NCBI GenBank assembly: GCA_900469965.1
Contig: UBZP01000015.1
Span: 50,339 to 114,338 of the forward strand
DNA length: 64,000 nucleotides
Direction: 5' to 3'
Origin: Hyphomicrobiales bacterium
GTDB taxonomy: Bacteria > Pseudomonadota > Alphaproteobacteria > Rhizobiales > Rhizobiaceae
Position numbers and translations under genes: made by a program. Below the pieces are notes generated by a model. It did no database searches. It saw only the letters and a list, made by a program, of their open reading frames with translations, and was not told the DNA's origin. Within the stretch, counting starts at the first letter, position 1. The number at the start of each line of letters is the position of its first letter. Below, in pieces: positions 18,433 to 28,983 of this stretch.

Positions 18433-18606
18433 TCAGACGACGGCGCTGCCGGCCATGAAGGCGAGGATGAGGAAAATCAGGAACAGAATCAGGGCTATGC
18501 CGAACAGGACCTTGGCGATAGTCGCAGCCGCCGAGGACACGCCGCGAAAGCCGAGAAAACCGGCGACAAGCGAGATCACGAGAAATATCAGGGCCCATTT
18601 CAGCAT
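18433..18606 (-). CDS. DUF1328 (YtjA-like) small membrane protein (57 aa)
   Basis: The minus strand encodes a 57-residue protein beginning [20 protein letters not shown], then [20 protein letters not shown], and ending [17 protein letters not shown]. This is the classic two-helix DUF1328 family, including the '[17 protein letters not shown]' core. A ribosome site AAAGGA lies 8-13 bases upstream. The gene stands alone between the siderophore receptor and the patD operon terminator. Function is unknown; related genes in enterics respond to stress. Confidence 0.9.
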   Translation of the reverse strand: MLKWALIFLVISLVAGFLGFRGVSSAAATIAKVLFGIALILFLIFLILAFMAGSAVV

Positions 18607-18688
18607 CGGCTACGTCCTTTCCTGAACCGGAGAGAAGACGCGCGAGGCGGAAATTTGTTCCCGTCATGGCCGATCCGAGGCGGGAAGG

Positions 18689-18716
18689 GACCCGGCGGAG
18701 CCTTCCCCGCCGGGTC
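18689..18716 (-). terminator. Strong hairpin after patD (end of the polyamine operon)
   Basis: GACCCGGCGG and CCGCCGGGTC form perfect 10-bp arms around an 8-base loop, 22 bases downstream of the patD stop. A short pyrimidine run follows on the minus strand. It is probably the transcription terminator of the ABC importer-patD operon. Confidence 0.7.
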
Positions 18717-18738
18717 AAAGACGAGGCAGAAGGCCCGC

Positions 18739-20166
18739 TCAGCCGTGATTGATCATGACGTGGCGGACGGCGGTGTAGTCCTCCAGCGCATAGACCGACA
18801 TGTCCTTGCCGTAGCCGGACTGCTTGACGCCGCCATGCGGCATCTCGTTGGTCAGCATGAAATGGGTGTTGATCCAGGTGCAGCCGTATTGCAGGCGGGC
18901 GGCCGCGCGCATCGCCTTGGAGATGTCCTTCGTCCAGACCGACGAGGCGAGGCCGTAGTCGCTGTCGTTGGCCCAGGCGATCGCCTGATCCTCGCCCGTA
19001 AAGCGGGTGACGGAGACGACCGGGCCGAACACCTCGCGGCGGACGATCTCGTCGTCCTGGGTGGCGCCGGCGACGACGGTCGGCTGGAAGAAGAAGCCCT
19101 TGTCGCTGCCGGGCGCGCCGCCGGTGACGATCTCGATGTGCTTCACGTCCGCCGCGCGCTCGACGAAGCTTGCGACGCGGTCGCGCTGGCGTTTGGAGAT
19201 CAGCGGGCCGATCTCGTTTTCCGTATCGTCGGCCAGGTTGTAGCGGATGGTCGAGACCGCCGAAGAGAGCTCGGCGACGAACTTGTCGTAGATGCCCTTC
19301 TCGGCATAGATCCGGCAGGCGGCGGTGCAGTCCTGACCGGCATTGTAATAGCCGAAGGCGCGGATGCCGTTGACCACCGCTTCCAGGTCGGCGTCGTCAT
19401 AGACGATCACCGGCGCCTTGCCGCCGAGTTCGAGATGGGTGCGCTTGACCGATTTCGCCGCCGCCGCCAGCACCTTCTTGCCGGTGGCGACGTCGCCGGT
19501 GATCGAGACCATGTTGATCTTCGGATGGTTGATCAGCGCGTTGCCGACGGTCTCGCCGCGGCCGAGCACGACGTTGACGACGCCCTCGGGCAGGATGTCG
19601 GCCAGCACCTTCGCCATCTTCAGCGCCGTCAGCGGCGTCTGCTCGGACGGCTTGAAGACGACGGTGTTGCCGCCGGCGATCGCCGGCGCCAGCTTCCAGG
19701 CCATCATCATCAGCGGATAGTTCCAGGGGGCGATGGAACCGACGATGCCGATCGCGTCGCGGCGGATCATCGAGGTGTGGCCCGGCAGGTATTCGCCCGC
19801 GACCGTCGCCGTCATCGAGCGCACGGCGCCGGCGAAGAAGCGCCAGCAGTCGACGATCGCCGGGATCTCGTCGTTGCGGACGGCGTTGATCGGCTTGCCG
19901 CAGTTGAGCGCCTCCAGTGCGGCAAAGCCGTCGGCGTCGCGCTCGATCGCGTCGGCGATCTTCAGGAGGTAGGCGGAGCGCTCGGCCGGCGTCGTCGTCG
20001 CCCAGGTGGAGAAAGCCTTCTCGGCGGCGTCGACGGCGGCGTCGATCTGGGCGTGCGAGGCTTCGGGCAGGTCCGCCACCGTCTCGCCCGTCTTCGGGTT
20101 GAGGATGTGCTCCTCGCTCTCCGTGCCGGCCTCGAAGCGTGCGCCGATCAGCATCTGGGTTTCCAT
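18739..20166 (-). CDS. patD: Gamma-aminobutyraldehyde dehydrogenase (475 aa)
   Basis: This is an NAD(P)-dependent aldehyde dehydrogenase with close resemblance to E. coli PatD over its whole length (475 versus 474 aa). Shared segments include [29 protein letters not shown], the catalytic-Cys segment [20 protein letters not shown] and the C-terminal [14 protein letters not shown]. The catalytic Glu lies in [11 protein letters not shown]. It oxidises 4-aminobutanal, the putrescine transamination or oxidation product, to GABA. The start at ATG 20166 is set by GGGAG 8-12 bases upstream. It is the last gene of the polyamine-type ABC importer cluster, which supports a putrescine-to-GABA route. Confidence 0.9.
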   Translation of the reverse strand: METQMLIGARFEAGTESEEHILNPKTGETVADLPEASHAQIDAAVDAAEKAFSTWATTTPAERSAYLLKIADAIERDADGFAALEALNCGKPINAVRNDEIPAIVDCWRFFAGAVRSMTATVAGEYLPGHTSMIRRDAIGIVGSIAPWNYPLMMMAWKLAPAIAGGNTVVFKPSEQTPLTALKMAKVLADILPEGVVNVVLGRGETVGNALINHPKINMVSITGDVATGKKVLAAAAKSVKRTHLELGGKAPVIVYDDADLEAVVNGIRAFGYYNAGQDCTAACRIYAEKGIYDKFVAELSSAVSTIRYNLADDTENEIGPLISKRQRDRVASFVERAADVKHIEIVTGGAPGSDKGFFFQPTVVAGATQDDEIVRREVFGPVVSVTRFTGEDQAIAWANDSDYGLASSVWTKDISKAMRAAARLQYGCTWINTHFMLTNEMPHGGVKQSGYGKDMSVYALEDYTAVRHVMINHG

Positions 20167-20196
20167 CGGTAACTCCCTTGGTCTCAAGTCGTTGTT

Positions 20197-21012
20197 CTAT
20201 TTGCCGCCGCCGGCGACCTGGTCGCCGTCGCGGGTGAGGTAGTAGGCGAGAAGGATCGGCAGCAGCGTCACCAGCACCACCAGCATGGCGACGACGTTGG
20301 TGACCGGGCGCTGGCGTGGCCGCACCAGTTCCTCCAGCATCCAGATCGGCAGCGTCTGCTGCTGGCCGGCGGTGAAGGTGGTGACGATCACCTCGTCGAA
20401 GGAGAGCGCGAAGGCGAGCATGCCGCCGGCGAGAAGCGCGGTGCCGATATTGGGCAGGACGACATAGCGGAAGGTCTGGAAGCCGTCGGCGCCGAGGTCC
20501 ATCGAGGCCTCGATCAGGGAGCCCGAGACGCGGCGGAAGCGGGCCACCGCATTGTTGTAGACGACGACGACGCAGAAGGTGGCGTGGCCGAGCACGATCG
20601 TCCAGAACGAGAACGGGATATCGGCAAAGGAAAACGCCGAGCGCAGCGCGATGCCGGTGATGATGCCGGGCAGGGCGATCGGCAGGATGACGAGCAGCGA
20701 GATCGTCTCGCGGCCGAAGAACTTCGTCTGGCTGACGGCGGCGGCGCAGAGCGTGCCGAGCACCAGTGCGATTGCGGTGGCGATCGCGGCGACGCGGACC
20801 GACAGCCCGAGTGCTGCCCATACGTCGGGCCGGTTCCAGGCGACGGCGAGCCACTGCAGCGTATAGCCCGGCGGCGGGAACTGGTAGCTCTTCTCCTCCG
20901 TCGTGAACGCATAGAGGAAGATCAGGAGGATCGGCAGGTGCAGGAAGAGCAGGCCGCCGGCGGCGGCGATCTTCAGGCCGAGCGGGGCGGAGGTGGAGCG
21001 GTCAGAGCGCAT
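20197..21012 (-). CDS. ABC transporter permease, PotC-like (polyamine-type importer, 271 aa)
   Basis: This is a six-helix inner-membrane permease with the BPD_transp_1 signature around '[20 protein letters not shown]', the EAA loop that contacts the ATPase. The start ATG 21012 lies inside the 11-bp sequence ATGCGCTCTGA, which also encodes the stop of the upstream inserted gene. GGTGGGAG from that insert supplies the ribosome site. Before the insertion this ATG would have overlapped the end of the first permease gene. It would pair with the permease at 21606-22556, the ATPase at 22553 and the binding protein at 23668. Confidence 0.88.
   Translation of the reverse strand: MRSDRSTSAPLGLKIAAAGGLLFLHLPILLIFLYAFTTEEKSYQFPPPGYTLQWLAVAWNRPDVWAALGLSVRVAAIATAIALVLGTLCAAAVSQTKFFGRETISLLVILPIALPGIITGIALRSAFSFADIPFSFWTIVLGHATFCVVVVYNNAVARFRRVSGSLIEASMDLGADGFQTFRYVVLPNIGTALLAGGMLAFALSFDEVIVTTFTAGQQQTLPIWMLEELVRPRQRPVTNVVAMLVVLVTLLPILLAYYLTRDGDQVAGGGK
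21002..21012. repeat. 11-bp direct repeat flanking the inserted gene, copy B
   Basis: The sequence ATGCGCTCTGA (minus strand) is at 21012-21002 and again at 21616-21606. The copies are 604 bp apart and bracket the AT-rich HEPN-like gene. This copy holds both the stop codon of the inserted gene and the start codon of the PotC-like permease. Confidence 0.85.
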
Positions 21013-21616
21013 TTTTCTCCCACCCTACGTTCGGGTTTTCAGCAGCAAGTGCTTCCTCGTGCTCCTTCAGATAACTCTCAATCATCTTCGAAGTGTCTGA
21101 TTCTGACGGAAGCGGAATGTTGAAGCGAATGCACATTTGCTCGAACTTTTGCTTTAAGATCTCTTCCAGAGCCATTGCCTTGATCCTGACTTCGCGGATT
21201 TTCTCAAGAAGGAGCCAGCACCCATCGTCGCTCGAAAAGAATCCAGATTCCTCCCTCATAAAGTGATGGGCAAAGTAGTCTCTGAGGACCTTTGCTTCCT
21301 TAAGTTCGTCTTTAAGCGGAGAAAATTCTTGAACTGCTACGGTGTGGCGCACGAGGTTGCCAAATGTGCACGAAACTGCTTTCTCCTCTGCCGCATCAAA
21401 GGCGTTTTCCCATTCGGATTTACTTCTTATCTTGCGTTCCGCCAGCATCTTTCCCACGGTAGAGAAGATCATGATGTTAATTAGGGAGTGCTCGATCAAA
21501 GCGAACTTAAAAAAGACCAACCCGAAATGGGCGTAGACCTCCTTAGGCAGGATGACGTTTTCCGCCGCAAGTTCCGGAAATTCATCTAGGAGTGCTGCGC
21601 GACTATCAGAGCGCAT
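21002..21616 (-). CDS. Orphan inserted gene with a HEPN-like R-x4-H motif (204 aa), between two ABC permease genes
   Basis: This all-helical, soluble protein has no family I can name with certainty. The segment [19 protein letters not shown] contains R112-D-Y-F-A-H117, an R-x4-H with a polar residue after Arg. This is the hallmark of HEPN ribonuclease or toxin domains, although short motifs can occur by chance. The DNA is clearly AT-richer than its neighbours (26 G+C of 60 in 21121-21180, versus 42 of 60 in 21661-21720). The start ATG 21616 and stop TGA 21002 both lie in 11-bp direct repeats shared with the ends of the flanking permease genes. The gene therefore borrows potB-side translation signals and donates its own ribosome site to the PotC-like gene. 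Recent horizontal acquisition is likely; the function is unknown. Confidence 0.8.
   Translation of the reverse strand: MRSDSRAALLDEFPELAAENVILPKEVYAHFGLVFFKFALIEHSLINIMIFSTVGKMLAERKIRSKSEWENAFDAAEEKAVSCTFGNLVRHTVAVQEFSPLKDELKEAKVLRDYFAHHFMREESGFFSSDDGCWLLLEKIREVRIKAMALEEILKQKFEQMCIRFNIPLPSESDTSKMIESYLKEHEEALAAENPNVGWEKNAL
21606..21616. repeat. 11-bp direct repeat flanking the inserted gene, copy A
   Basis: ATGCGCTCTGA (minus strand, 21616-21606) holds the stop codon of the PotB-like permease (..GATGCGCTCTGA) and the start codon of the inserted gene. It is identical to 21012-21002 and is probably a target-site duplication or a homology used for insertion. Confidence 0.85.
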
Positions 21617-22556
21617 CGAAGGCCCCCTGCTTCTTCGCCATCCACAGGTAGAAGCCCATGATGACGATCGGGACGACGGTGAAGGCGGCGGCGAGCGGAA
21701 TGTTGCCGGCCGTGCCCTGCTGGGCATAGACCGCCTGGCCGATGAACAGTCGCGACGAGCCGATGATCTGCGGGATGATGTAGTCGCCGAGCGTCAGCGA
21801 GAAGGTGAAGATCGAGCCGGCGATGATGCCGGGCAGCGCCAGGGGAAAGAGCACGTGGCGGAAGGTCTGGGCCGGGTGGGCGCCGAGATCGGCGGACGCC
21901 TCGACCAGGTTGCCGGGCACCCGCTCGAGGGCCGCCTGGATCGGCAGGATCATGAAGGGCAGCCAGACATAGACGAAGACGATGAAGGTGCCGGTATAGC
22001 TGATCGACAGCGAGTTGCCGCCGACGACCGGCAGCGCCAGCCAGCCGTCGAGCAGCCAGGTCAGGTGCAGCTTGGAAAAGACCCAGGTGAGGATGCCTTC
22101 CTTGGCCAGGATCAGCTTCCAGGCATAGACCTTGACGAGATAGCTGGACCAGAGCGGCAGCATGACGCCGAGGTAGAACAGCACCTTCCATTTCCCCCTC
22201 GCATAGCGGGCGGCATAGTAGGCGATCGGGAAGGCGATGACGGCAGACGCCAGCGTCACCAGCGCCGCCATGACGACAGTGCGCAAAATGATGTCGAAAT
22301 TCGACGGGATCAGCAGTTGCCGGTAGGTGGCGAGCGTGAACTCGTAGTTCACCAGGCCCGAGAATTCGTCGATCGAGAAGAAGCTCTGCAGCAGAAGCGC
22401 AAACAGCGAGCCGAGATAGATGATGCCGAGCCAGAGCAGCGGCGGGGCGAGCATCAGGAACAACAGGATCTTCGGATTGCGCCAGAAGAAATCCGACACC
22501 TTCCCGAAGGTGCCGCTGCGGCCGGCGAGGATGCTGGTTTCGGCGATCGCGCTCAT
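21606..22556 (-). CDS. ABC transporter permease, PotB-like (polyamine-type importer, 316 aa)
   Basis: A hydrophobic BPD_transp_1 permease has about six helices and an EAA loop 'LVEASADLGAHPAQTFRHVLFP'. The family brings spermidine or putrescine across the inner membrane. The start overlaps the ATPase stop (ATGA, 22556-22553). Its own end (..KKQGAFDAL) is immediately followed by the inserted HEPN-like gene, with an 11-bp overlap. Without the insert, the next permease would begin 10 bases before this stop codon. Confidence 0.88.
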   Translation of the reverse strand: MSAIAETSILAGRSGTFGKVSDFFWRNPKILLFLMLAPPLLWLGIIYLGSLFALLLQSFFSIDEFSGLVNYEFTLATYRQLLIPSNFDIILRTVVMAALVTLASAVIAFPIAYYAARYARGKWKVLFYLGVMLPLWSSYLVKVYAWKLILAKEGILTWVFSKLHLTWLLDGWLALPVVGGNSLSISYTGTFIVFVYVWLPFMILPIQAALERVPGNLVEASADLGAHPAQTFRHVLFPLALPGIIAGSIFTFSLTLGDYIIPQIIGSSRLFIGQAVYAQQGTAGNIPLAAAFTVVPIVIMGFYLWMAKKQGAFDAL

Positions 22557-23557
22557 GCCGCTTCGTCCATCAGGTGCAGGTCCTCGGGCGCGAAGGACAA
22601 AGTGACGCCGCTGCCCTGTTCGGGGATCAGCTCCGACGCGGGGACCATGGCGGCGATGCGCGTCGCGCTGCCGGTCTCGATGGTCACGCGGTTGGCTGCG
22701 CCGAGGAAGCTGGTGGCGACCACGGTGCCGGTGACGCGCTTGCGCTCGCCGGTGCCGTCGCCGAGCGACAGCGCCTCGGGACGCAGGCTCGCATAGCGGG
22801 CCGGGTAGCCGAGGCTCTGGACGAAGGCGGGCGCCAGCACATTGGAGGAGCCGACGAAATCGGCGACGAAGCGGGTCTGCGGCCGCTTGTAGACCTCCTC
22901 CGGCGTGCCGAGCTGCTGGATGCGGCCCTCGTTGAACACGGCGACGCGGTCGGCCATCGACAGCGCCTCGCCCTGGTCATGGGTGACGAAGACGAAGGTG
23001 ATGCCGAGCGATTTCTGCAGGGCCTTCAGCTCCTCCTGCATCTGCTCGCGCAGCTTCAGGTCGAGGGCGCCGAGCGGCTCGTCGAGCAGCAGCACACGCG
23101 GCCGGTTGACGAGCGCGCGGGCGAGCGCCACGCGCTGGCGCTGGCCGCCGGAGAGCTGGCCGGGGCGGCGGCTGCCGTAGCCGGGAAGCTTGACCATGGC
23201 GAGCGCACTTTCCGCCGCCTTCAGCCGCTCCTCCCGGCTCACGCCCTTGACCATCAGTCCGTAGGCGACGTTTTCCAGGATCGAGAGATGCGGGAACAGC
23301 GCATAGTCCTGGAACACGGTGTTGACGTTGCGCCGGTAGGGCGGCACGCCTTCCGCCGTCTCGCCGAAGATCTCGATATGGCCGTCGGTCGGCTGTTCGA
23401 AGCCGGCCATCAGCCGCAGGCAGGTGGTCTTGCCGGACCCGGAGGGGCCGAGCATCGCGAAGAACTCGCCCTCGGCGACGGCGAGGTCGACGTGGTCGAC
23501 GGCGCGGACCTGGCCGAAATGGCGGGATACCTTGTCGAACAGGACGGCGGTGGTCAT
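22553..23557 (-). CDS. ABC transporter ATP-binding protein, PotA-like (334 aa)
   Basis: The protein carries Walker A GPSGSGKTT, the signature LSGGQRQRVALARAL, Walker B RVLLLDEP, and a C-terminal TOBE-type domain, as in PotA/FbpC-class ATPases. It would energise import through the two permeases that follow. The stop overlaps the PotB-like start by four bases. A perfect 13-bp hairpin (23615-23644) separates it from the binding-protein gene and may lower its expression relative to the binding protein. Confidence 0.92.
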   Translation of the reverse strand: MTTAVLFDKVSRHFGQVRAVDHVDLAVAEGEFFAMLGPSGSGKTTCLRLMAGFEQPTDGHIEIFGETAEGVPPYRRNVNTVFQDYALFPHLSILENVAYGLMVKGVSREERLKAAESALAMVKLPGYGSRRPGQLSGGQRQRVALARALVNRPRVLLLDEPLGALDLKLREQMQEELKALQKSLGITFVFVTHDQGEALSMADRVAVFNEGRIQQLGTPEEVYKRPQTRFVADFVGSSNVLAPAFVQSLGYPARYASLRPEALSLGDGTGERKRVTGTVVATSFLGAANRVTIETGSATRIAAMVPASELIPEQGSGVTLSFAPEDLHLMDEAA

Positions 23558-23614
23558 GGGGTACTCCAGTTGTCATGTGGGACGGGGAGGCGAAGGTGAG
23601 GGCGTGCCATGTCG

Positions 23615-23644
23615 CCCCCCTCTGCCCGGCAGGGCAGAGGGGGG
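23615..23644. repeat. Perfect 13-bp-arm hairpin between binding-protein and ATPase genes
   Basis: CCCCCCTCTGCCC and GGGCAGAGGGGGG flank the loop ggca. The arms equal the outer ends of the paired palindromic repeats at 48719-48985 and 51923-52095, as if the middle had been lost. Within the operon it could stabilise the binding-protein mRNA or partly terminate transcription. Confidence 0.75.
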
Positions 23645-23667
23645 TATCTCCCGCTCCGGAACGCGCC

Positions 23668-24828
<1,161 letters not shown>

Positions 24829-24930
24829 GATGATCTCCCGGTTTGTCCGCTTTAGCGCGGTATTCGTTCCCGGAAGAAAGCGTGCCCCCTTTTCGCCGCT
24901 TTCGCAAATTCATTAATCAGAATGTCGATA

Positions 24931-24943
24931 TCGGAAATTCCGA
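24931..24943. promoter_or_regulatory. Candidate operator upstream of the polyamine importer (TCGGAA-A-TTCCGA)
   Basis: A perfect 6-bp-arm inverted repeat with a single central base is embedded in an AT-rich stretch (24900-24955), about 105 bases upstream of the binding-protein start. No regulator gene is adjacent, so the binding factor is unknown. Confidence 0.4.
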
Positions 24944-25022
24944 AATATGGAGCGTTTCCCTTGCGCCGCCGTCCCGAGCCACCGGCTCTCGCCGGTGACC
25001 TCGCGTTCCCATTGAATATGCG

Positions 25023-25655
25023 TCACTTCCCCGTCAGCCGCGCGATCTCCCGCTCCAGCTCTTCGATCTTCCGGTCCCGCTCGGCCAGCGCGGCCTGGAC
25101 GGCCGATGCCTCGAAGAGCTGCGGGATGTGCTGCGGGCAGTTGGCGTCCCAGGCCGAGACGGTGAACAGGATCGCCTGCTCGACGCGGGCGCGATAGCCT
25201 TCCGGGTGAAGGCGCGCGAGCAGTTCGGCGTCGTCTTCGACGACCTTCGCCTCGCCCCAGATCTTGACGCGTTGCCGGTGGGCATAGTCCATCAGGAAGA
25301 GATGGGCCTTCGGGTTCTCCGACAGGTTGCCCTGGGTGATGTACTGCCGGTTGCCTGCAAAGTCGGCGAAGCCGATCGTCTTGCGGTCGATGACCTTGAG
25401 GAACCCTGCGGGACCGCCGCGATGCTGGATGTAGGGCTGGCCTGCGGCGTTTGCCGTTGCCAGGAACACGCTCGTGCGGCTCTCGATGAAGCCGGCGAGG
25501 TCGGCGGAGATCTCCGTCTGCCAGGACCCGCCCGTCTCCATCCGCGCGTAGCCGTGTCTCGAGCCCTTGCGCTCCTGGATCGCCTTGACCGACGGCGTGA
25601 AGGCGACATCGCTGGAGAACGGGGCGGCGGGAGCATGAAGTTCAAAGCCGGACAT
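25023..25655 (-). CDS. Pyridoxamine 5'-phosphate oxidase-family (split-barrel FMN) protein (210 aa)
   Basis: The split-barrel flavin fold is recognisable from 'SRTSVFLATANAAGQPYIQH', 'GFLKVIDRKTIGFADFAGNR', 'KAHLFLMDYAHRQRVKIWGE' and a C-terminal heptad-like helix (AERDRKIEELEREIARL) that may form a coiled coil. Such proteins bind FMN or F420-like cofactors or act as general stress reductases; the substrate is not predictable. ATG 25655 is preferred because AGGA sits upstream at suitable spacing; ATG 25664 is an alternative. The gene is followed by no obvious partner; the alpha/beta hydrolase lies 98 bases upstream on the same strand. Confidence 0.75.
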   Translation of the reverse strand: MSGFELHAPAAPFSSDVAFTPSVKAIQERKGSRHGYARMETGGSWQTEISADLAGFIESRTSVFLATANAAGQPYIQHRGGPAGFLKVIDRKTIGFADFAGNRQYITQGNLSENPKAHLFLMDYAHRQRVKIWGEAKVVEDDAELLARLHPEGYRARVEQAILFTVSAWDANCPQHIPQLFEASAVQAALAERDRKIEELEREIARLTGK

Positions 25656-25753
25656 GAGTTCCATCCTGCTGGGGCTCGATCGGTCGCGGGCGCGGCGCAC
25701 GATGCCGCGCACCCCGATCGGATGCGCGGCGGCCGGGTCATCGACCGATGCGA

Positions 25754-26728
25754 TCAGTTTACGGTCGCGACCTTCCGATCGAGGAAGTCGCGGATGAGTG
25801 GCGCCATCTCGTCGAGCTTGTCTTCGAGGGCGAAATGGCCGGTGTCGAGAATGTGAAGCTCGGCCTGCGGTAGGTCGCGCAGGTAGGGATGCGCGCCTTC
25901 CTCGGGGAAGATCTTGTCGTTCTTGCCCCAGACGATCAGCGTTGGCGGCTGCTGCTTGCGGAAGAACGCCTGGAACTCGGGGTAGAGCGGCACATTCGTG
26001 CGGTAGTCGTAGAAGAGGTCGAGCTGGATGTCCTTGTTGCCCGGGCGATCGAGCAGGGCCTGGTCGTGGATCCAGTTGTCGGGACTGATGCGCGTCAGGT
26101 CCTTGACGCCATCGGTATACTGGAACTTCGTGATGTCGAGCGTCACGAGGCCGGCGAGCGCCTCCCGTCGTTCGGCCGTGCCCTCGGTCCAGTAGGCCTT
26201 GATCGGATTCCAGAACGCGCCAAGGCCCTCGTCATAGGCGTTGCCGTTCTGGATGATCAGACCGCTCACCTGTTCCGGGTTCTTCAGCGCGAGGCGGTAG
26301 CCGACGGGTGCGCCATAGTCCATGACATACATGGCATAGCGCGCCACGCCCTTCTGTTTCAGGAGAGTATCGACCATCTCGGCATAGCGGGCGAAGGTGT
26401 AGGCGAAGGTCGCGCGATCCGGGGAACCGCTCTGCCCGAACCCCGGATAGTCCGGGGCAATCACGTGATAGCGGTCGGCGAGCAGCGGGATCAGGTTGCG
26501 GAACATGTGCGACGACGTCGGGAAGCCGTGCAGCAGAAGCACCACCGGGCCGTCGGCGGGGCCGGCCTCGCGGTAGAAGAGATCGACGCCGTCGATATCC
26601 GCGGAGCGGTAGTGAACGGTCGCAACCGCCGGAACGGCCGTCCTTGTCCCGGTCGCGGCAGCAAAGGCTTCGCCGGCAGGTGCTCCGGCCAGACCTGCGA
26701 GCAGCGCGCAAATGAGCAGTCCCTTCAT
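25754..26728 (-). CDS. Secreted alpha/beta hydrolase with aspartate nucleophile (epoxide hydrolase/haloalkane dehalogenase-like, 324 aa)
   Basis: A signal peptide ([20 protein letters not shown], cleavage near AFA-A) precedes an alpha/beta hydrolase core. The HGFPTSS oxyanion strand is followed by a nucleophile elbow reading [11 protein letters not shown]. The expected nucleophile is therefore Asp, as in epoxide hydrolases and haloalkane dehalogenases, not Ser. The catalytic His is in [13 protein letters not shown] 26728 has GGAG upstream, whereas ATG 26740 lacks one. A LysR gene lies 180 bases upstream on the same strand and may control it. It is likely periplasmic; the substrate is unknown. 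Confidence 0.8.
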   Translation of the reverse strand: MKGLLICALLAGLAGAPAGEAFAAATGTRTAVPAVATVHYRSADIDGVDLFYREAGPADGPVVLLLHGFPTSSHMFRNLIPLLADRYHVIAPDYPGFGQSGSPDRATFAYTFARYAEMVDTLLKQKGVARYAMYVMDYGAPVGYRLALKNPEQVSGLIIQNGNAYDEGLGAFWNPIKAYWTEGTAERREALAGLVTLDITKFQYTDGVKDLTRISPDNWIHDQALLDRPGNKDIQLDLFYDYRTNVPLYPEFQAFFRKQQPPTLIVWGKNDKIFPEEGAHPYLRDLPQAELHILDTGHFALEDKLDEMAPLIRDFLDRKVATVN

Positions 26729-26908
26729 CGCAATCTCCATTCTTTCAAGTTCGTGAATGAGCTGTGCCGGCGTCGGGACGGAATCTAATTCGCTTGGCTG
26801 TGTTCGTTAATCGGCGAAAGATGAAAGGGACTATTGCGTGCAGCGGAACAATCGCCGGGTCCCGAGGTCCGGCCGCGGGCCTCGTCGAGCCGGCGTGGCT
26901 GCGCTGCC

Positions 26909-27805
26909 TCAGTCGAGGGACCGGTTGGCGCGCAGGTGGTCGACCGCGAGATCGACGAACGCTCGCACCTTTGCCGAGGCACGCCGGCCCTCGGCATGCA
27001 CGACGTGGACCGGCATCGCGTGCTCCTCGTATTCGGACAGAACCGCCTGAAGGCGCCCGTCGCGAAGGGCCGGCGCGACCTGATAGGAGAGGACGCGGGT
27101 GAGGCCAAAGCCTTGCTCCGCGGCGGCGATCGCAGCGTCATTGGTGTTGCACAACAGGCGCGGGTGAACCGTGACGCTGGTCTTCTTGTCCTGTCCGAAC
27201 TGCCATTCGTGCGATGCCCAGGCCGCGGTCGGCGCGATGATCCGGTGCCGGGCGAGATCGGACGGGCTCTGCGGAACGCCGTGCGCTGCAAGGTATGAGG
27301 GCGCGCCGCAGACGACGCGCCGGATCGTGCCAACCTTCACGGCGCTCAGGCCCGAGGCCGGCAGGTGCCCGATCCGGATCGCGACGTCCATGCCCTCGTC
27401 GATGATGTTGACGATGCGGTCCACGAACACGCTGTGTACGGTGACCGAGGGATACTGGTCGAGATAGGCGAGCAGGATCGGCACGACATGCATCTGGCCG
27501 AACATGGCCGGGCCCGTCACCCTGAGGTCTCCCGAGGGATCGGCGTGAAGGCCGGCGGCCGAGGCCTCGGCGTCGGCGATGTCGGTGAGGATCCGCCGGC
27601 AATCGTCGAGGTAGCGGCTGCCCGCCTCCGTCAGCTTGACCGCGCGCGTCGTTCTGGTGAGGAGCCGGACGCCGATCGTCTCCTCCAGCGCCGATATCGT
27701 CCGCGTGACCGCGGGTGGGCTCATGTTCAACGGACGCGCCGCCGCTGCAAAGCCGCCCGCCTCGGCCACCTTGACGAACACTTTCATGGCCTGCCAGCGA
27801 TCCAT
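26909..27805 (-). CDS. LysR-family transcriptional regulator (298 aa)
   Basis: It has an N-terminal winged HTH (MDRWQAMKVFVKVAEAGGFA, then AAARPLNMSPPAVTRTISALEE) and a substrate-binding domain of the CrgA-like/'LysR group with RLLTRTTR' type. It sits just upstream of the epoxide-hydrolase-like gene on the same strand, so it may regulate that gene. The short intergenic segments on either side show no clear T-N11-A palindrome. Confidence 0.88.
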   Translation of the reverse strand: MDRWQAMKVFVKVAEAGGFAAAARPLNMSPPAVTRTISALEETIGVRLLTRTTRAVKLTEAGSRYLDDCRRILTDIADAEASAAGLHADPSGDLRVTGPAMFGQMHVVPILLAYLDQYPSVTVHSVFVDRIVNIIDEGMDVAIRIGHLPASGLSAVKVGTIRRVVCGAPSYLAAHGVPQSPSDLARHRIIAPTAAWASHEWQFGQDKKTSVTVHPRLLCNTNDAAIAAAEQGFGLTRVLSYQVAPALRDGRLQAVLSEYEEHAMPVHVVHAEGRRASAKVRAFVDLAVDHLRANRSLD

Positions 27806-27946
27806 TTCAGTTCCCCTGTCGAGACATGGTCATGCCATCCGTTCGAACATGCTGCCGTTGCTTGAAAATCGCTTGGCGGCCTGCCGCGGGCCCGGGCGTC
27901 GCCATGGCGGCCGGACGGCAACCGGGACGCCGCGTCACCGTCACCG

Positions 27947-28855
27947 TCACCTTCCGCGCCCGCTCCTGAGCGCCTCCGCCACGCCGACGAAGTCCCGCGC
28001 CGATTGCGGCAGGGACGAGCCCTTGCGCCAGACCATGCCGACCTGGACGACGGGCAGGGCGCCGGAGACGTCGCGGCTTTCGATGCGGTCGCCTTCCAGC
28101 GACCAGGGGCGGTAGACGAGATCGGGGAGCAGCGCGATGCCGGCGCCGGTGGCGACCAGGCTGCGCACGGCCTCGACGGAGCGGGTGCGGAAGGCGACGT
28201 GCGGGCGGGCGCCGAGCGCGGAGAGCAGCTTGCCGGTGTTCTCCTCGATCTCGTCGACCGTCAGCATGATCAGGGGTTCCTTCGCGATGTCGCCCACCGA
28301 GATGATCTCGGCTGCGACCAGCGGATGGCCGAGCGGCAGCCAGAGGCGGTAGGGCGAGGTCTCGATGATCTCGGCCTGCAGCGCCATGCGGTCGCGCAGG
28401 TTGGAGATGACCATGACGGCGACGTCGAGCTCGCCGCCGATCAGGAGGTGCTCGAGATAGGAGCCGTTGTCCTCGATCGCGCTGACCTCGACTCCGGGAA
28501 AGGCGCGGCGGTAGCGCGCGAGCAGGTCGGAGAGCACGTAGCCGGCGACGAGCGAGGTGACGCCGAGATTGAGCTGGCCCTTTCCCGTCGTGCGGTCGTC
28601 GGCAAAGGAGCGGCGGGCGTCGGAGACGCTGGCGAGGATCTTCGTCGCATGGCGCAGGAACTGGTGGCCGTTGTGGGTCGTCGTCAGGCCGCGCGGATGG
28701 CGTTCGAACAGTTCGACGCCGAGGTCGCTCTCCAGCTCCTTCACGGCCTCGGTGATCGAGGACTGGGAGATCGACAGGATCTGGGCGGCGCGGGTGACCG
28801 ATCCCTGTTCGGCGACGGCGACGAAATATTGCAGCTGACGGAGCGTGAAGGCCAT
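27947..28855 (-). CDS. LysR-family transcriptional regulator (302 aa), divergent from an esterase
   Basis: The HTH begins MAFTLRQLQYFVAVAEQGSV and continues TRAAQILSISQSSITEAVKELE. A LysR effector domain follows ('GVTSLVAGYVLSDLLARYRR'), as in the CbbR/OxyR-like group. The start is set at ATG 28855, where homology begins; an upstream in-frame extension to 28903 looks non-coding. It is divergent from the esterase-ACT gene pair at 29242. The 386-bp divergent region contains two arrays of heptamers. Confidence 0.87.
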   Translation of the reverse strand: MAFTLRQLQYFVAVAEQGSVTRAAQILSISQSSITEAVKELESDLGVELFERHPRGLTTTHNGHQFLRHATKILASVSDARRSFADDRTTGKGQLNLGVTSLVAGYVLSDLLARYRRAFPGVEVSAIEDNGSYLEHLLIGGELDVAVMVISNLRDRMALQAEIIETSPYRLWLPLGHPLVAAEIISVGDIAKEPLIMLTVDEIEENTGKLLSALGARPHVAFRTRSVEAVRSLVATGAGIALLPDLVYRPWSLEGDRIESRDVSGALPVVQVGMVWRKGSSLPQSARDFVGVAEALRSGRGR

Positions 28856-28927
28856 AGCGGCAGTTAATATAGGGCCTTGACGGCAGGCAAGGGGTCGCCG
28901 CATTGGTTCAGAGGGGGATCTGCGGGG

Positions 28928-28983
28928 TAGCGAATAGCGAATAGCGAATAGCGAATAGCGAATAGCGAATGGCGGATAGTGGA
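28928..28983. repeat. Tandem heptamer array TAGCGAA (six perfect plus two degenerate copies)
   Basis: Six perfect TAGCGAA units run from 28928 to 28969, followed by TGGCGGA and TAGTGGA. The array reads like a slipped-strand microsatellite. Its partner at 29126 is nearly its inverted copy. Confidence 0.95.

Noticed and set aside
21616..21727. N-terminal extension of the inserted HEPN-like gene (start at 21727)
   Set aside because: The extension is the out-of-frame reading of the PotB C-terminus; composition and the direct-repeat boundary fix the start at 21616.
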